Below are positions 36,683-49,624 of a DNA stretch of 64,000 nt, piece by piece. Below the pieces are notes generated by a model. It worked only from the letters and a program-made list of their open reading frames with translations, ran no database searches and was not told where the DNA came from. The stretch is taken from NCBI GenBank assembly GCA_012295275.1, contig CM022671.1, forward strand, positions 26,468,822 to 26,532,821, given 5' to 3'. Position numbers and translations under genes: made by a program. This DNA comes from Chrysomallon squamiferum (Eukaryota; Mollusca; Gastropoda; Neomphalida; Peltospiridae). How positions within the stretch are numbered: position 1 is the stretch's first letter; every line of letters starts with the position of its first letter.

Positions 36683-37315
36683 TGTCCGTTAGAGGTCGCA
36701 CAGTTCATCAGTGATTTGTTGGGAAAATATCGTTAAATTCGGACAGGTGTAATTTCAGTTTAAAAGCAAACAGGTGATTTGTGATTTCGCAAAAAATCTC
36801 TTTCCTTGTTACCTTCTGCTTTTCTTGTGCACCTTTACACGACTTTGTGTCTGGATTTAGTTTGTGTAGTAGTAGTTACCGATGATTAACCATAAACCCG
36901 AATGTAATGTGAGAAGAGCAAATCTGAAAACCTATTATCAAGATTGTCTGTGCATTCAACTGAGATGACATGTCTACAGAAGACGTTTTGTATCACGCAG
37001 AGAATTTGATATATTCTAGTAATTGTTTTTAAAATTGTGTCAGAGGTCTGAACAATTCAACAGATAGAACTGATGACGTCTTCCAGTTCACTGCGTTTAA
37101 TTAATAACAATTATGGCAACATAATCTGGTTTAGGATTTGGTTTAAGATATTTTGATATCGTTTTTTTTTTTTTTTTTTTTTGTGGGTTTTATTACTATA
37201 TTATTTATTTTTTTTTTCTATGCAATATTTCTTTGTTTTCGCCTTTGTTGGAGACAATCTGTCATTTAGCTGTTCGGAGAGTTTCATGATATAGTTTGCT
37301 AAAAAATAAACTTAC

Positions 37316-37340
37316 CTATTTTTACTAGTACAAAAATCAT
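37316..37340 (-). other. P3 mini-exon, copy 6 (MIFVLVKI, phase 1)
   Basis: Same as copy 4, with GTAAGT donor, 648 bp upstream of the P2 exon at 36668. Confidence 0.4.
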
Positions 37341-38097
37341 CAGAGAAATTAAATGAATTTGAAACAGCACGTGACAGTGACGGAAGACCAAGGAGACAGA
37401 GATCAGCTGGAAATTTCTGGTGACTAAATTTCACAACATCTTCACATTCATTGTGTTTTAACTTCATTTTCATACCACTCGCATGTCCGTTAAATTAAAA
37501 CAAATAATAATAATAATTAAATTAAAATAAATGAACCAAAAATTAAAGAAAAAATATCTAAAAGAAATAATCAAGCTATTTATTTAGTTTGGTTAAGAAC
37601 AAAAAAGTTGGTTTGTTCGGACCACGTCAATTTTAGGCAATAAACACATCGTGCACATTTAAATCTTTTCACAGACCGCATCTTTAACATTGTTAATGAA
37701 GTGTGTGTCATCAACACCAATCTTCCTCACATGGTTCTGCAACTGACACTAAACTGACAACAACAGATTAAAAGTGACGTAAAGCTAAATTCGGGTATTA
37801 TCGGAAATCGGTATTTTATTACTGTTATTGCTGTTATTATCTGTTTTTTATCGAGTCCATCAATTGCGATCTGTCGGTAAATCGTTCTGTTACATCTCCT
37901 TGCTGTGAACGTGCACATCAATGTTATCTGATGTCACCTCCAGGTAAAGTATTGAAAAATGGAAATACGGAGATACAAATTCAAAGACAATTATTTTGAG
38001 GTGTATTAATTAAAAATATCAAATTAGCTCTCATGTCGTTATGAACACTAACAAGTATGTTAAAACAACAGGAACAAATATAAATAAATAAACTTAC

Positions 38098-38109
38098 CGA
38101 AAGAATCAT
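38098..38109 (-). CDS. Second P2 first exon upstream of TLR-D (M-I-L-S)
   Basis: ATGATTCTTTCG with GTAAGT, phase 0, the same short form as at 7143-7154. It is the most distal P2 of the array. Confidence 0.5.
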
Positions 38110-38446
38110 AATTGTTCGTTAAAGGTCGCAAACTTCATGAGCCACTTGCTGCTGAAATATGGTTACTACAGACTGATATCCTTCCAGTTTGTTTTCTATT
38201 TAAAACGAAAAGCAAACAAGTGAACAGTGATATCGCACGAAAAATCTCTTTTCTCAGTTACCTTTGCACGAATGAACTGTTGGTGAAATATTTTCTGAGT
38301 TACCTTCAGCTGTTGTGGTGCATTAATGCATGACTTTGTATTTGTATTTTCTTTGTATAATAAGAGCGACGTAATGTAATGTGAGAAGAGAATAGCTGAA
38401 AACTCATTGTGAAATTTGGCTCTGCATTCAACTGACATGGCATGTC

Positions 38447-38900
38447 GATTCTAGGAAAAATGTCACAATTTTTTTTTTAATTAAAATTTAGCAATATATT
38501 ACAGATGAAAGATGAATGAAACACATGGTTTTTGTGACCGGTTTTGTGTCATCCTTATTGCTATGAATAACTTCCATATTAAACATACTTCTGATACTAG
38601 AGCTAGTTGGAGAATATATAGTGAAACATATTTTAACCTGGGTCATTTTATAAATCATATACAATAGAAAGCCGTTAGTTTAAATCTATCCTAATCAGTA
38701 AGCTAGATCCAAGCTAGACCCAGTATGAAGATTCTTTCTTTAATGCTGCCTAATTAATAAGTGTATCAATCACCACCTCTGCACATTACGAAGCCCCTTT
38801 CGTTAATGTAGTCTAATCAATAAGCTTAACAATTACCCCATGCATATTATATTCAATACTCTACTAACCAAATACATTTTGTGACATTTTTCCAGTCACC
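38447..38900. mobile_element. MITE-like DNA transposon, 454 bp, with 8-bp target duplication
   Basis: The ends carry perfect inverted repeats GGAAAAATGTCACAA (38454-38468) and TTGTGACATTTTTCC (38879-38893), each about 7 bp inside the element boundary. It is flanked by GGCATGTC at 38439-38446 and 38901-38908. Paralogous sites without insertion (for example 14932-14945, GATGGCATGTCTAC) show the empty state. The 8-bp duplication fits hAT-like families. No transposase ORF, so non-autonomous. Confidence 0.75.
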
Positions 38901-39232
38901 GGCATGTCTACACAAAACGTTAAGCAGACGTATTGTATCATACAGACCGTTTGTTATAGTCTAGTAATTAGTTTTGAAATTGTGTCAGAGTTCTAAAGAG
39001 CTCTATAAATATACGCAAAAGTAAAAAACAATTATGGGAACATAATCTAACTTAGAATTTGGTTCACGATGTCTTGATACCGCTTTGTTTTTGCTTCTTT
39101 TTTTTTGTCGGGTTTATTATTATTTTATTTTTTTCTATGTGTTTTTTCTTTGTTTTCGCCTTTGTTGGAGACAATCTGCCATTTAGCTGTTTGTAAAGTT
39201 TCATGATATAATTTGCTGCAAAATAAAGTTAC

Positions 39233-39257
39233 CCATTTTTACTAGAACAAAACCCAT
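39233..39257 (-). other. P3 mini-exon, copy 7 (MGFVLVKM, phase 1)
   Basis: 25 coding bases, with the weaker donor GTAACT. It marks the right-hand end of the recognisable TLR array. Confidence 0.35.
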
Positions 39258-40160
39258 CACAGAAGAAAAATGAATTTGAAACAACACGTGACAGTGACGG
39301 AAGACCAAGGACACAGAGATCAGCTGGAAATTTTTGATGATTAAACCTCACAAAATCTTCACATTCATTGTGTTTTAACTTCATTTTCATACCACTCGCA
39401 TCACTGTAGCCCGTGTTGTTGCAAAGGGCAGACAAACATGCACATGCGGACAAAGCAAGAGCAAAGATATGCCTAGCTCATTAGCGATAATCTTACAAAT
39501 TTCTTGCAAACAAGAGTTTCAAAATCTCTTTCACACATGGATTTTTAATAATTGTTAATAATTTATTATTAAAATCTCAAGCTTATATGCAAATAAAATA
39601 CACTCATTCGTACGTACATCTAAATTTATTATAGTGCGGATGTTTCCATCAGACAATCTTTCGGGTATTGAATTTCGTCAAGTATAATATATTAATATTA
39701 GAATGTCTATAAACATTAATAATACATACATTATGGTAACTTTTTAAGTTTAATATTTATCTCAGAGGATAAGATTTTAACGTAAAATCGATTGCAGAAC
39801 ACACAGCACAAATCAAAGTCTAAACAACCTTTCATTCAACAATGACATAATATAAAATCTGTTACAGCTGAATTCTTGTCTCTTTATTGTACCAACAGCA
39901 GGTGCTCTTGTTAATTGATTTCATTTAATTTAATTAATTAGTTAATTACTCGAGCATATACTGTGATTGCTGTCAGCTTGGGACATGATGTTTCCAGGTG
40001 TTATGATGGAACTAGTGAGTTTTGTAGTCCAATTAACAACTGATCATGTTTGTCTCATACAAATACACACAATCATTCATCTCGCATTTAAACTGAATTT
40101 CGTGTCAGTGATTCTGAATATATTTCTCAGTCATTTTGATGACATTTTGAGATTACTCAT
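39258..40160. other. Boundary between TLR array and homeobox gene
   Basis: 39258-39720 still resembles array sequence (P3 leader and 17800-18150). From about 39720 no array similarity remains. No gene seen. Confidence 0.4.
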
Positions 40161-40161
40161 T

Positions 40162-40169
40162 TTACGTCA
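40162..40169 (+). promoter_or_regulatory. TTACGTCA element upstream of the homeobox gene
   Basis: TTACGTCA is a CRE/ATF-like bZIP octamer, about 150 bp upstream of the TATA box. The same octamer on the minus strand recurs within each P2 module of the TLR array, which may be coincidence. Confidence 0.3.
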
Positions 40170-40187
40170 GACGATGTGAATAGTTTC

Positions 40188-40314
40188 TATTAAAAGACAA
40201 TCTCGGATGAGCTTTATTAAACGACAGTTTTCGATGGGGTATATATTAAACAACAGTTTTAAACAGTCTGTATGAAACATCAGTCTTTGATACATTAATC
40301 GGCAGTATTCGATA
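40188..40314 (+). repeat. Five degenerate repeats directly upstream of the TATA box
   Basis: Units start at about 40188, 40215, 40244, 40271 and 40293. Consensus TATTAAACRACAGTYTTCGA; the last unit (CATTAATCGGCAGTATTCGAT) runs into the TATA box. Each carries an ATTAA-type core except the fourth (ATGAAACAT). It could be an array of binding sites, possibly for homeodomain proteins. Confidence 0.6.
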
Positions 40315-40320
40315 TAAAAG
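40313..40320 (+). promoter_or_regulatory. TATA box of the homeobox gene
   Basis: TATAAAAG, 115 bp upstream of the proposed ATG at 40435, giving a predicted leader of about 90 nt. Confidence 0.55.
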
Positions 40321-40434
40321 TGCAGAATCTGATGGACTATACTGATTATTAGTAAGAAATCCTCACTTGAAAAGAAATATTCAACACTGTTAATAATATT
40401 GTGGAAACTGCATTGCTCCCTTCTGTTCAAGAAA

Positions 40435-41242
40435 ATGCAGACAAACGTAAGTTAATACTACAATTATTTCGATTCATTAAGTTATCGCTATGTGACAAAA
40501 TAATAATAATAATAATAATAATAGCAACAACAACAACAACAACATAATAATAATAATAATAACTACAACATGGATAACTGTTAGTGTCGGTTGCCACCTA
40601 CGCTTTTGTATATAACAGATAAAAATTATGCATATTTGTTATTTGTAAACAGTAGGTTTGAAAATAAAATCCAGTAAGTTTCGGACAATGAAATTAAATA
40701 AAGTTTCATTTCTTAGTATCAGTTGAAATATGAATTTAGAAGTCTAAATAAAAATTCGTTATATATTTTGTTTTGGTATCTTTACATGGTCTGTAATTCT
40801 GTTACTGTTAAGATTTCTTTATTACAGGCCTATTTTAAAAGTCACCACGTGTAATAATGTATAACATCACATGTCTTGTTTTAGGTCAAATCGGAAAATC
40901 CAGCTCACTTCAGACCTATTTCACGGAGTTCGGAGGTAGATGAAAATTGTCTTCTCTCAAAAGACAGTCAAGACAGAACTACCCCCGTGAAAATTAAAAC
41001 CCACGAACCTTCGACTCCACCCATATATCCGGTCCAACCATTCGCGCACTCAACGCCAGTGTTTCCTAAATACAGCAGACACAGCATCAACGAACTGCTT
41101 GAAAAGCCGATTACTCCCATTGGACAGTTACGTATACCTGGTTTCCACAACGAGGCTGAACCCATACAGTTTTCTTTAGAACAAAATTCATTTGGTGGCA
41201 TAGAAAAGAAAGGTAATATTTATTTACTTAATTGTGTACCCG

Positions 41243-41303
<61 letters not shown>

Positions 41304-42308
41304 TTGTGACGTGTCATTAAACATTAACTGTTATATATCTATCTATACTAGATGATCATCTTGCTGATTTATTAAGCCCTCCAGGCAAAGATGACAGAAA
41401 CGACAGCCCTACGTTCAGTTCCTCGCCAACTTCAGCCAGTAGCAGTCCAGATTCCTGCGAGATTCTTGCGACGAAAAAGAAGTCTAACCGAACCAACTAC
41501 ACACCAACCCAGATTCGATCCTTAGAGCAAGTGTTTCTCGAAACACCTTATCCCGACTCAGAAACCATGGAACAACTGGCTATTGACTTGAATATACCCG
41601 AACAAAAAATAAAGGTAAGTTATTTATTTTACTTCTGCATTAAAATACAATAAATGATATCTTCTTCTTATTCTGATTCTGATTCTTCTTCTTCTTCTTC
41701 TTCTTATTATTATTATATTATCATCAACATTGTTAAAATTTCTTGTTTTTTTTCCATTGCAAATATTTAATTTTGTTTTCCCAATCACTTTTCTCTCTTT
41801 CCAGTTTTATCAACTCCATTTTTCAGTAACGCTTTTTCTTTTTACTTTTTTTTTTCTTTTCATATTATTATTAAAATTGTTAAGCTTCGTTTTCTTTTGT
41901 TTTCTCTTTTTTTTCTTTTACTTCTCCCACCCACCCCCATAAATCTGAAAAGAAAATATCAGCTGTATACAAAACATTGGTATGAACATTTTCCATATAA
42001 TTCAGTAACTTTTTATTGGTACAATTCATTAATTCTTTTTCTTTGCCTAGGTCTGGTTTCAAAACAAACGTGCCCGGTCAAAGAAAAGAGTAATTGACAT
42101 CAAATTCCAGAACTTTCCGCCCATTCACCCATTTTACCTCCAGCACATGCCTCATCTAGTGACATCGCAGTCAAACTCATATCCCATGTCTGCCGTAGCA
42201 CAAGGGTTCTTCCCCTACTCAACAACATCCCCAGCCACAATGATGTCACCGCAGATGCCGATGTTCCCGTTTCCGTACATGTACACTCAGTCCTCGCAAC
42301 CGCAGTAG
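40435..42308 (+). CDS. Paired-like homeobox protein with eh1-like motif, four exons, 286 aa
   Basis: Exons are 40435-40446, 40885-41212, 41352-41614 and 42051-42308; all junctions are GT-AG and keep the frame (phases 0, 1, 0). The ATG has AAAATG context and encodes M-Q-T-N before the donor GTAAGT. Residues 70-76 (HSINELL) resemble an eh1/octapeptide Groucho-binding motif. A Ser-rich linker leads to the homeodomain at residues 156-215, with R5, L16, F20, W48, F49, Q50, N51 and R53 in place; helix 3 reads KVWFQNKRARSKK. The intron between homeodomain residues 46 and 47 is typical of the PRD class. The C-terminus is rich in Pro, Met, Phe and Tyr. Expected role: nuclear DNA-binding transcription factor, probably a repressor. 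QIRSLEQVF and the eh1 motif recall ANF/HESX, but YPDSETM and QNKRAR do not, so I leave the family open. No paired domain is visible. Confidence 0.85.
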
Positions 42309-42523
42309 TGGCAATGACGTCTGACTGATGTGTTTTTTTTTTTTTTTTTTTTTTTGTTGTGTTTGTTTTTACAAAGTGCTAAAGTGTCGCTTATTTATAA
42401 ACGAAATGTGATTCTGAAATGTTATTCTGCAGCAGAAATGCAGTGTTTATTAACGTTTGTTGGTCTGTTGCCATGTCAACGGATGTGACAGCAGTGAGAT
42501 ATTAGGATATTTACTAATTGCAA

Positions 42524-42529
42524 ATTAAA
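42524..42529 (+). terminator. Possible polyadenylation signal of the homeobox gene
   Basis: ATTAAA about 215 bp after the stop. AATAAA at 43183-43188 is an alternative with a longer 3' UTR. Neither is proven. Confidence 0.3.
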
Positions 42530-42644
42530 ATGAGTTATTCACACACACACCACGATCCTAAAGCTATCTTTGTTGTTTGACAACTGATAACCACAATAAC
42601 TAAAGAACATTAACTGTGACTTGAATATAATAATAATAATAATA

Positions 42645-42676
<32 letters not shown>

Positions 42677-44193
42677 AAATAACTGAAAAATATGAAAAGA
42701 TTAGTGAAAAATATCTTCTGAATGAAAAATTGTGGAGGGTTTCTGGAATCAGACAGGAGAAGGGAGATAACTGAAGATAATACTGAGAAACTGTGATGAG
42801 AACTATCTAGGTATGTAAAATTCATAATATATAAATATCTGAGTTGTATATTAATGGATATATGTTCTTTCCATTCAGAAATGCATCTGAACACATCTAA
42901 AAGTAAATATATATTTTATATGTATATTTATAATTTATAACTTATATATCCCAAACATCACACACAGAAACACACACACACACATATATTTTACATTTGT
43001 GGCATTTTGTGGTACAATTATGTTGACGTAGGCTATATGGTATTTTATTTATTTATTTATTTATTTGTTTACAATATTTTCAGGAATATTCAGGAACAAA
43101 CCTCCAGCGACAAGAGGAACTGATCTAGTGAAGAAAAGTCGTGTCTCGCATAAACAAATTTAAAACAACGTCAAGTTACTGAAATAAAAATCTTCACAGC
43201 TATTCACCGATACAGGAATGCTAATATACTGTAAATATAAATGTACATATTGATTTAATAAATAATATATTAATCCATTTGCGTTTATTTTGCTGATTTC
43301 ATTGTAGGTTTTATTGTTATCTGTATTAGCTAAATGTCAAGAACTTATTAATATGTGTTACATGCGTACAGAGAATACGATAAATATTTGTCTCTAAATT
43401 TTAAAATATAAATCTAAATAGAGAATTTATTTTATTAAAATTATAATTAAATAAACAAACAAATAAATAAATATAACAACAATAACAATGGCAATAATAA
43501 TAATAATGATAATAATAATGACAATAATAATAATAATGATAATAATAATAATGATAATAATAATACAAAAATTAATAACAATGTAGCTTTGGCCGTATGA
43601 ATCAATGTTGTTATCATTTTTTTGTTTGTTTTTTCTTTGTATCACCGAAAATATACGAAAAGATGTGTGCATAATTATATATATGAATGTATGTGTGAGC
43701 GTAACCATTTTGTAATTAATCGAGGATAAGCGCTAGAACGAGTAAAAATGCTAGCAGTGTTTCGAATATTTAAAGTTATTTCAGTGTACTTCAACATTGT
43801 TTTCATGTCAGGAACTACTTAACATTAAGAGATAAATTCGTCGCTTTAATGAGAAATAACTCTTGGAGGAAAATTATTTAATAATGTTTAGCGATTACCT
43901 CCCGTGAAAAATGTTCAAGATCTACGATAAAATTATAGCATTTATTTGGAATTTGGAGAAAAGTTTTTTATTAAAGTTCACGGTAAACTGTGGTTGGTTG
44001 TAGATGTGAGAAAAATGTATTTATTATTTTTATTTAGTTTCATGCAGAGATAACAACAATCCTGAATTGTTTTGTTCTTTAAAGAACTAATCTTTTACAG
44101 ATTATAGTCACTTGCGTTACTGTTTTAATTCATAAAATGTAATACTAATAGTATCATACATCTGTTGAATAGAACACAGACACACGCACACAC

Positions 44194-44232
<39 letters not shown>

Positions 44233-45389
44233 GTTCTACGGACTGCGCAATGATGGACTGCATAATTTTAATCATGTCCAATTTGGAAAAATTATCAAGC
44301 ATTACTGTTTTTTTCCAAATTTCCTACATAATATAAACGCAGTAATAATTAGTTCGCTTCGTACAAAACTACATTCGTAATTAAATGGCTCAGTCCGCGG
44401 AAGCCGCACAATAAAAGAACTGGTTTTATAACTTTCTCAAAACTCGCCGTCAAATGAGATCTGAGAGGCGAAAAAAAAAAATCGATTTAATTACCGCTGT
44501 GTGCATATTTGCAATTCATTCCTCAGTTCTGTGGCAGCACTCGTTTTGTGTTGGACTTTGTTATTTCGGGTAAAGTAAATATTGGTTTTTAGTAATAAGC
44601 TTCGAAATTAAAGCTGGCTTTCATAAATCTTTTTTTTTTTTTTTTTTTTTTTTTTGCAGAACATATGTAGTAAGTGAATGCAGAGACCAGTGCCGACAAG
44701 TTTCCATTTTTAATAAAATCATTTCCTCTCTGTTTATCTGTCATTTTATGTGTGTTTGTGTATGTATGTATGTATGTATATGCATATGTTTATAATAACG
44801 TATAATATTACAGACGCATGTATTTATGCTGTGTCTGTGTGTTACGGCGCGCGCAGGTGTAAGTGTGTTCGTATGATTGTGTAATTGTATATGTCGTAGT
44901 ATTGTGTTCTTCTTACATCATAAACATCGTCATCATTATCATATTCAAAATCATTATTATCGTTATCATCAATATTATTATTTTATTATCAGCAGTTGTT
45001 GTTCTTTTCTTTTTCTTCGTCTTTTTGTTATCATTGTGTTGTAGTTATTATTATTATTCACCTCTGCATCAGTGAAATGTACCTCCTTTTTTACGGTTTT
45101 TTTTTAATTTTTTTGTTATTTTCTTAGTCATATAATAATTTGTCGAAATCTGCAGTTTGCTATTTTTCCGATGATTTATTTCACAAACTTTCTCTGATTT
45201 CAAACATATCGATGGAATCTGCGCTCAGCAATATGATGAATAGGGCACTGATGTCTCACCAGTACGACTTTTCGTCAAGAAAAACACACTGTGGAAAGTG
45301 ATTATTCTGCCATTAGAAGTTGAAGCCCTCGGGAGTATTGAAATCCTTCAAACAAAATATCTAATCTGAAATAAGGGTCATACATCGAC

Positions 45390-45429
<40 letters not shown>

Positions 45430-45939
45430 ATTTGTCAATATTTATTACCGGCAGCGTTGTTTCAAGATTTTGACGCGATATGGTATAATTCAATCACAAA
45501 ATCTTTCATCCCGTTTATCGCCCAAATGGATGAGTCATTTTCATGATGAAAAATTCTCCCGGTGGTTCCCGCAGAAGCCTCTGAGACTCTGATTTCGACG
45601 TGTTCACGTTTCTAAACGCTTTGTGAATTCCCAACAGCACGGCTAGATTTCGTTCAAATTGGCTTTATCGCGAACACGAAGCTCGGCTTATTCACGAAGA
45701 TCGTCTTCGGCGGCCACGTAACCGGAAAAAATGCATTAATTCTGCTGATGAAGTACGGAAGCCATCACTTATTGAAAATGTTTTTCTCCGTATCTTGATT
45801 GTGTTTTATTATGCGAGAGGATGTAATGGCTTTATTAACACGAAACACGATAGAAAGTATATAAATTAGATCTGTGATAAACATTCAGTTGTGTTACCCT
45901 GTTATATTCAGCCAGTACAATTAATGTAATGAATATCTG

Positions 45940-45976
<37 letters not shown>

Positions 45977-46920
45977 AATAAAAAAAATAAAATAAAACAA
46001 TTATAATTTTAAATAAAATTAAAAATTAAGAATAAACAAAGAAAAACGTCCGTGAAAATATATTTCTAAGTAGCTGAGAAAATCGGGTAAAAGATCAGAT
46101 GAATTTTATATTAATTAAACATTAATTCACATAACAAGGAGGAAAACAGTGGGTCATGATGTTATAGTCGTTCCAAACATAGTGATGTTCTAAACCTTTC
46201 ATTATGTTTATTGTTAGACATATTTTAATACTTCCCTTTGAGTCGAAGACCTCAAAATTTATTTAAATTCAGGATTTTGTTTTTCAGTTGTTAATTAGGA
46301 CACAATATTATTGCTTTACGAAAAACATAAATTACTAAAATAAAAAATAAATTTAAAAAAGAAAAATCCATAATTATGTCCGTTATAAATATCTAAGGAT
46401 CGACTGCAAATAAGAACATTTTCTTCAAGCTTTTTTCTCTCTAAACGAAGTCTGATCAGAATGAATAGTGCACGTCACTAACTCATTGTCCAGCAGCCAA
46501 CCAGATTTCAGTTTAGCTTTCAATTCTAAAATTTGTTATGATTGGTTAATTGATGCCATCGTTGGAAAAATACGAAATTTTCATTTTCGTGGCGGAAATA
46601 GGGATTTGTCATAAACAGATTTTGTTTAGTTCATTAAAAATTAAAATTTTAAGTTTCACTTTTTTGTTATTAATACAAACACTGCGTGGTTTGTAATTTA
46701 ATATTAATTAGTCCTATTTCTTTTGTTTTTCACTTCGTCATTACTGTTTAAAAATTGCTATCTGTTTTTATTTTTATTTATTTATATGTATTTTAGTTTA
46801 TTTTTTGGTGTTATCTTAAATTGGCGCTTTATTTACGTTTTTTAGGCATGACAAAGTATTTTATTAAGTAATAAAATATAATAAATATAAAGTACTGATT
46901 AAAGAGCCCTTCACCTATAA

Positions 46921-47042
<122 letters not shown>

Positions 47043-47573
47043 TAATAACAATAATTTAAATTATAATAATAACTAATAATTTAGAAAGGCAAAATATACT
47101 ATTTCATATATATATATTTGTATTCGTTAATACTATACGAATCTTCTTTGTTAAGCAGACACATAAAAAGTTCAGGTTCAGAGAATCTTGAATGTAACAC
47201 GGAAATCTGATTATTAGAAGCATTTGTATTACGGATTTAATTTTTACTTTTTATGTGTTACATTTCTCACACCCTCATTACAAACATTCTTAGTCCAAAG
47301 AAATTCATTTCAAATCTATGATTATACGAATTAATCAATTAAAAAAAAGTATATAGTTAACAACTGCACGGTTAATAACTTTTGCTTAGTTGGAGCTCTT
47401 CTTTATATATATATATATTTCTTATTAAAGTAAGTGTGTGTGTGTATGGGTGGGTGTGTGTGTTTAAATATGCAAACCTCATAAACATGACTGTACATAC
47501 CACAGAGTTTGATAAACAAGTCGTAAAACATTGGACAGAACGTTAAATGATCCAGTACAAGAGAAATAATAAT

Positions 47574-47673
47574 AATAATAAGAAGAATAAAAGAAGAAGA
47601 AGAAGAAGAAGAAGAAGAAGAAGAAGAACAACAACAACAACAACAACAACAAAACAACAATAACAATAATAAT
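47574..47673. repeat. Compound AAT/GAA/CAA repeat
   Basis: AAT, then GAA, then CAA triplets with imperfections. The long Tyr/Ser/Leu ORFs read from it are artefacts. Confidence 0.85.
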
Positions 47674-49546
47674 AACAGCAGTAATAGCTGTTGTTGCAAT
47701 AGTACAGTAGCAATGGTAGTAACAGTGGTAGTAACACAGGCGGTGGTGACGATAATGACAGTGATAATGATTACAACAATAAACATCCACTTATCCCAAC
47801 TAAGGACGACATAAAAGAGGAGAAACCATTCTACCAAATCAACCGTCATATAAAACAAATATATCAAAGAAAATATATTCACTCTGTTTATCGTGTTCAT
47901 AGACATTATTAAAGATTTCACTTAAACAGAAGCTGAGCCTTCTGCTCTCTGCAATTTACTCGAAAACTGAACATTACGTTTTAGAAATGATGATAATCAA
48001 CAATGGTAAACAGAATCCAAATGGCCACGAATTAGATGGTTTCAGTGCAGCGTATTACTTATGCAGAGTAAATATTCATTGAAGTGGAGAGCCTAACAAG
48101 AGCAGATTATACCGTTTTGATAAATATCAGTATGTAATGGGTGAATTTGTATCCTGCGAGAAATGGAAATGATTCCTGATTATGGAGATGGCCACACTGA
48201 AGCAGACAATGAGACTGGAATTGTGGTATGAGAGAGTTTCACGGCATTTAATCATCTCACATTGTCTTGTTGTTGTTTTATGAATCTCCACCTCTTCATA
48301 ATAGAAAATAAAACCCGTAATGTAAATAATTCAGTATTTATTTATTTGTTGCTGAATATATCAATCTGCGAGAGTAAATAGTAACAAGCAGGCATTTATT
48401 GAAGATGCATATGTATGTTTGTTTGTATATAGGTACTATGTCTTTCTGTATGAATATGTATGCATGCGTCTATGTATGTGAGTGTATGTATGTGTAGGTA
48501 TATGTACATATGTATGTAAATTGCGTGCGTGCATTCTTATGTGTACATGAATGAAGGCATGTGTCTATGTGTATAGATCTATGTAAATATGTATGTATGT
48601 TTTCATGTATGTATGTCCGTGTGTGCGTGAATGCCTGTTAAAAACAAAACTGGAATATATTTAACACTCAAGTCACTTTTGACAATGTAATATTTTTATT
48701 TTACTTTTATTATTTTTTTTTTTTTTTTAAATCACAATAAAAGAAAGAACAAAAATTAAATATTAAATATCAAAGACAGCAATGAACAGTAATGGACAGA
48801 AAATGAAAAGAAGACAAAACGGATAAAAGTAAACACAACAGTATTGTATACAGTGTTACACAACTTGGTTTGTTTTATGTTAGTAAGTTTCCCTCCCCCA
48901 ACCACCCACCTAATGAATTCAGACGTCGGAGGTAAATAAGCCATCCTGGCAATTAAAACTTCAAAAGTAACGCAAGACTCTTTTTTTTTCAGCTGCAGAT
49001 GCGAATTAAAATCAGTTTCGTAATGTAAGCCACGTCTACCCGCCTGTCCGTTTTAAACACGCTTTGGGTGGTTTTCGTAAAGGTATCCTTTCACTGCGCT
49101 AGTATTACCCGCACAGGTACACTTTGATGTACTGGATTTACCTGCTGTACACTACAGGTGTTCAAACAAAGCGCCAGTGTATCACTTCTTAATAGTGAAA
49201 ACAATGCTTAGATATGTCCCTTCTACCCGTGCTTGTGGTAACGTTAGATTTTTACCGCTGTTGTAACCTGCTTTAATAGTCATGATCGTTAATGAAACGG
49301 AACCGTGGCAATCACAACCAACAGACTAGAATAATTGCAGTAGTTATAAAATTGTTTAAAAAAAAAAAAAAAAAAAAATAAGTGTTGATTAACAGTTATT
49401 AAATTTAAAAGGTAGGAACGGCTTTTCCAGAAATAAAGTAACATTCGAATATAAATTTTGAGTGCTGCATTTAAGTGCTAAAACTTTTGCTTAATGAAAA
49501 AGTAATTTGTCTAGTGATCGATAGACGGACAGTCAGACAGACAGAC

Positions 49547-49549
<3 letters not shown>

Positions 49550-49620
<71 letters not shown>
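49550..49620. repeat. (GA)n tract
   Basis: About 70 bp of uninterrupted GA. Confidence 0.95.

Positions 49621-49624
<4 letters not shown>

Noticed and set aside
38500-38890. Possible small gene in the spacer between TLR-D modules
   Set aside because: The segment is the interior of the MITE at 38447-38900 and has stops in all frames.
40968-41201. 77-aa minus-strand ORF with Gly/Trp content
   Set aside because: It is the antisense shadow of the second exon of the homeobox gene.
45389-45427. Poly(A) run that could be the tail of a SINE or retrocopy
   Set aside because: No internal pol III boxes or target duplication that I can define. Similar A/T runs occur throughout the window.
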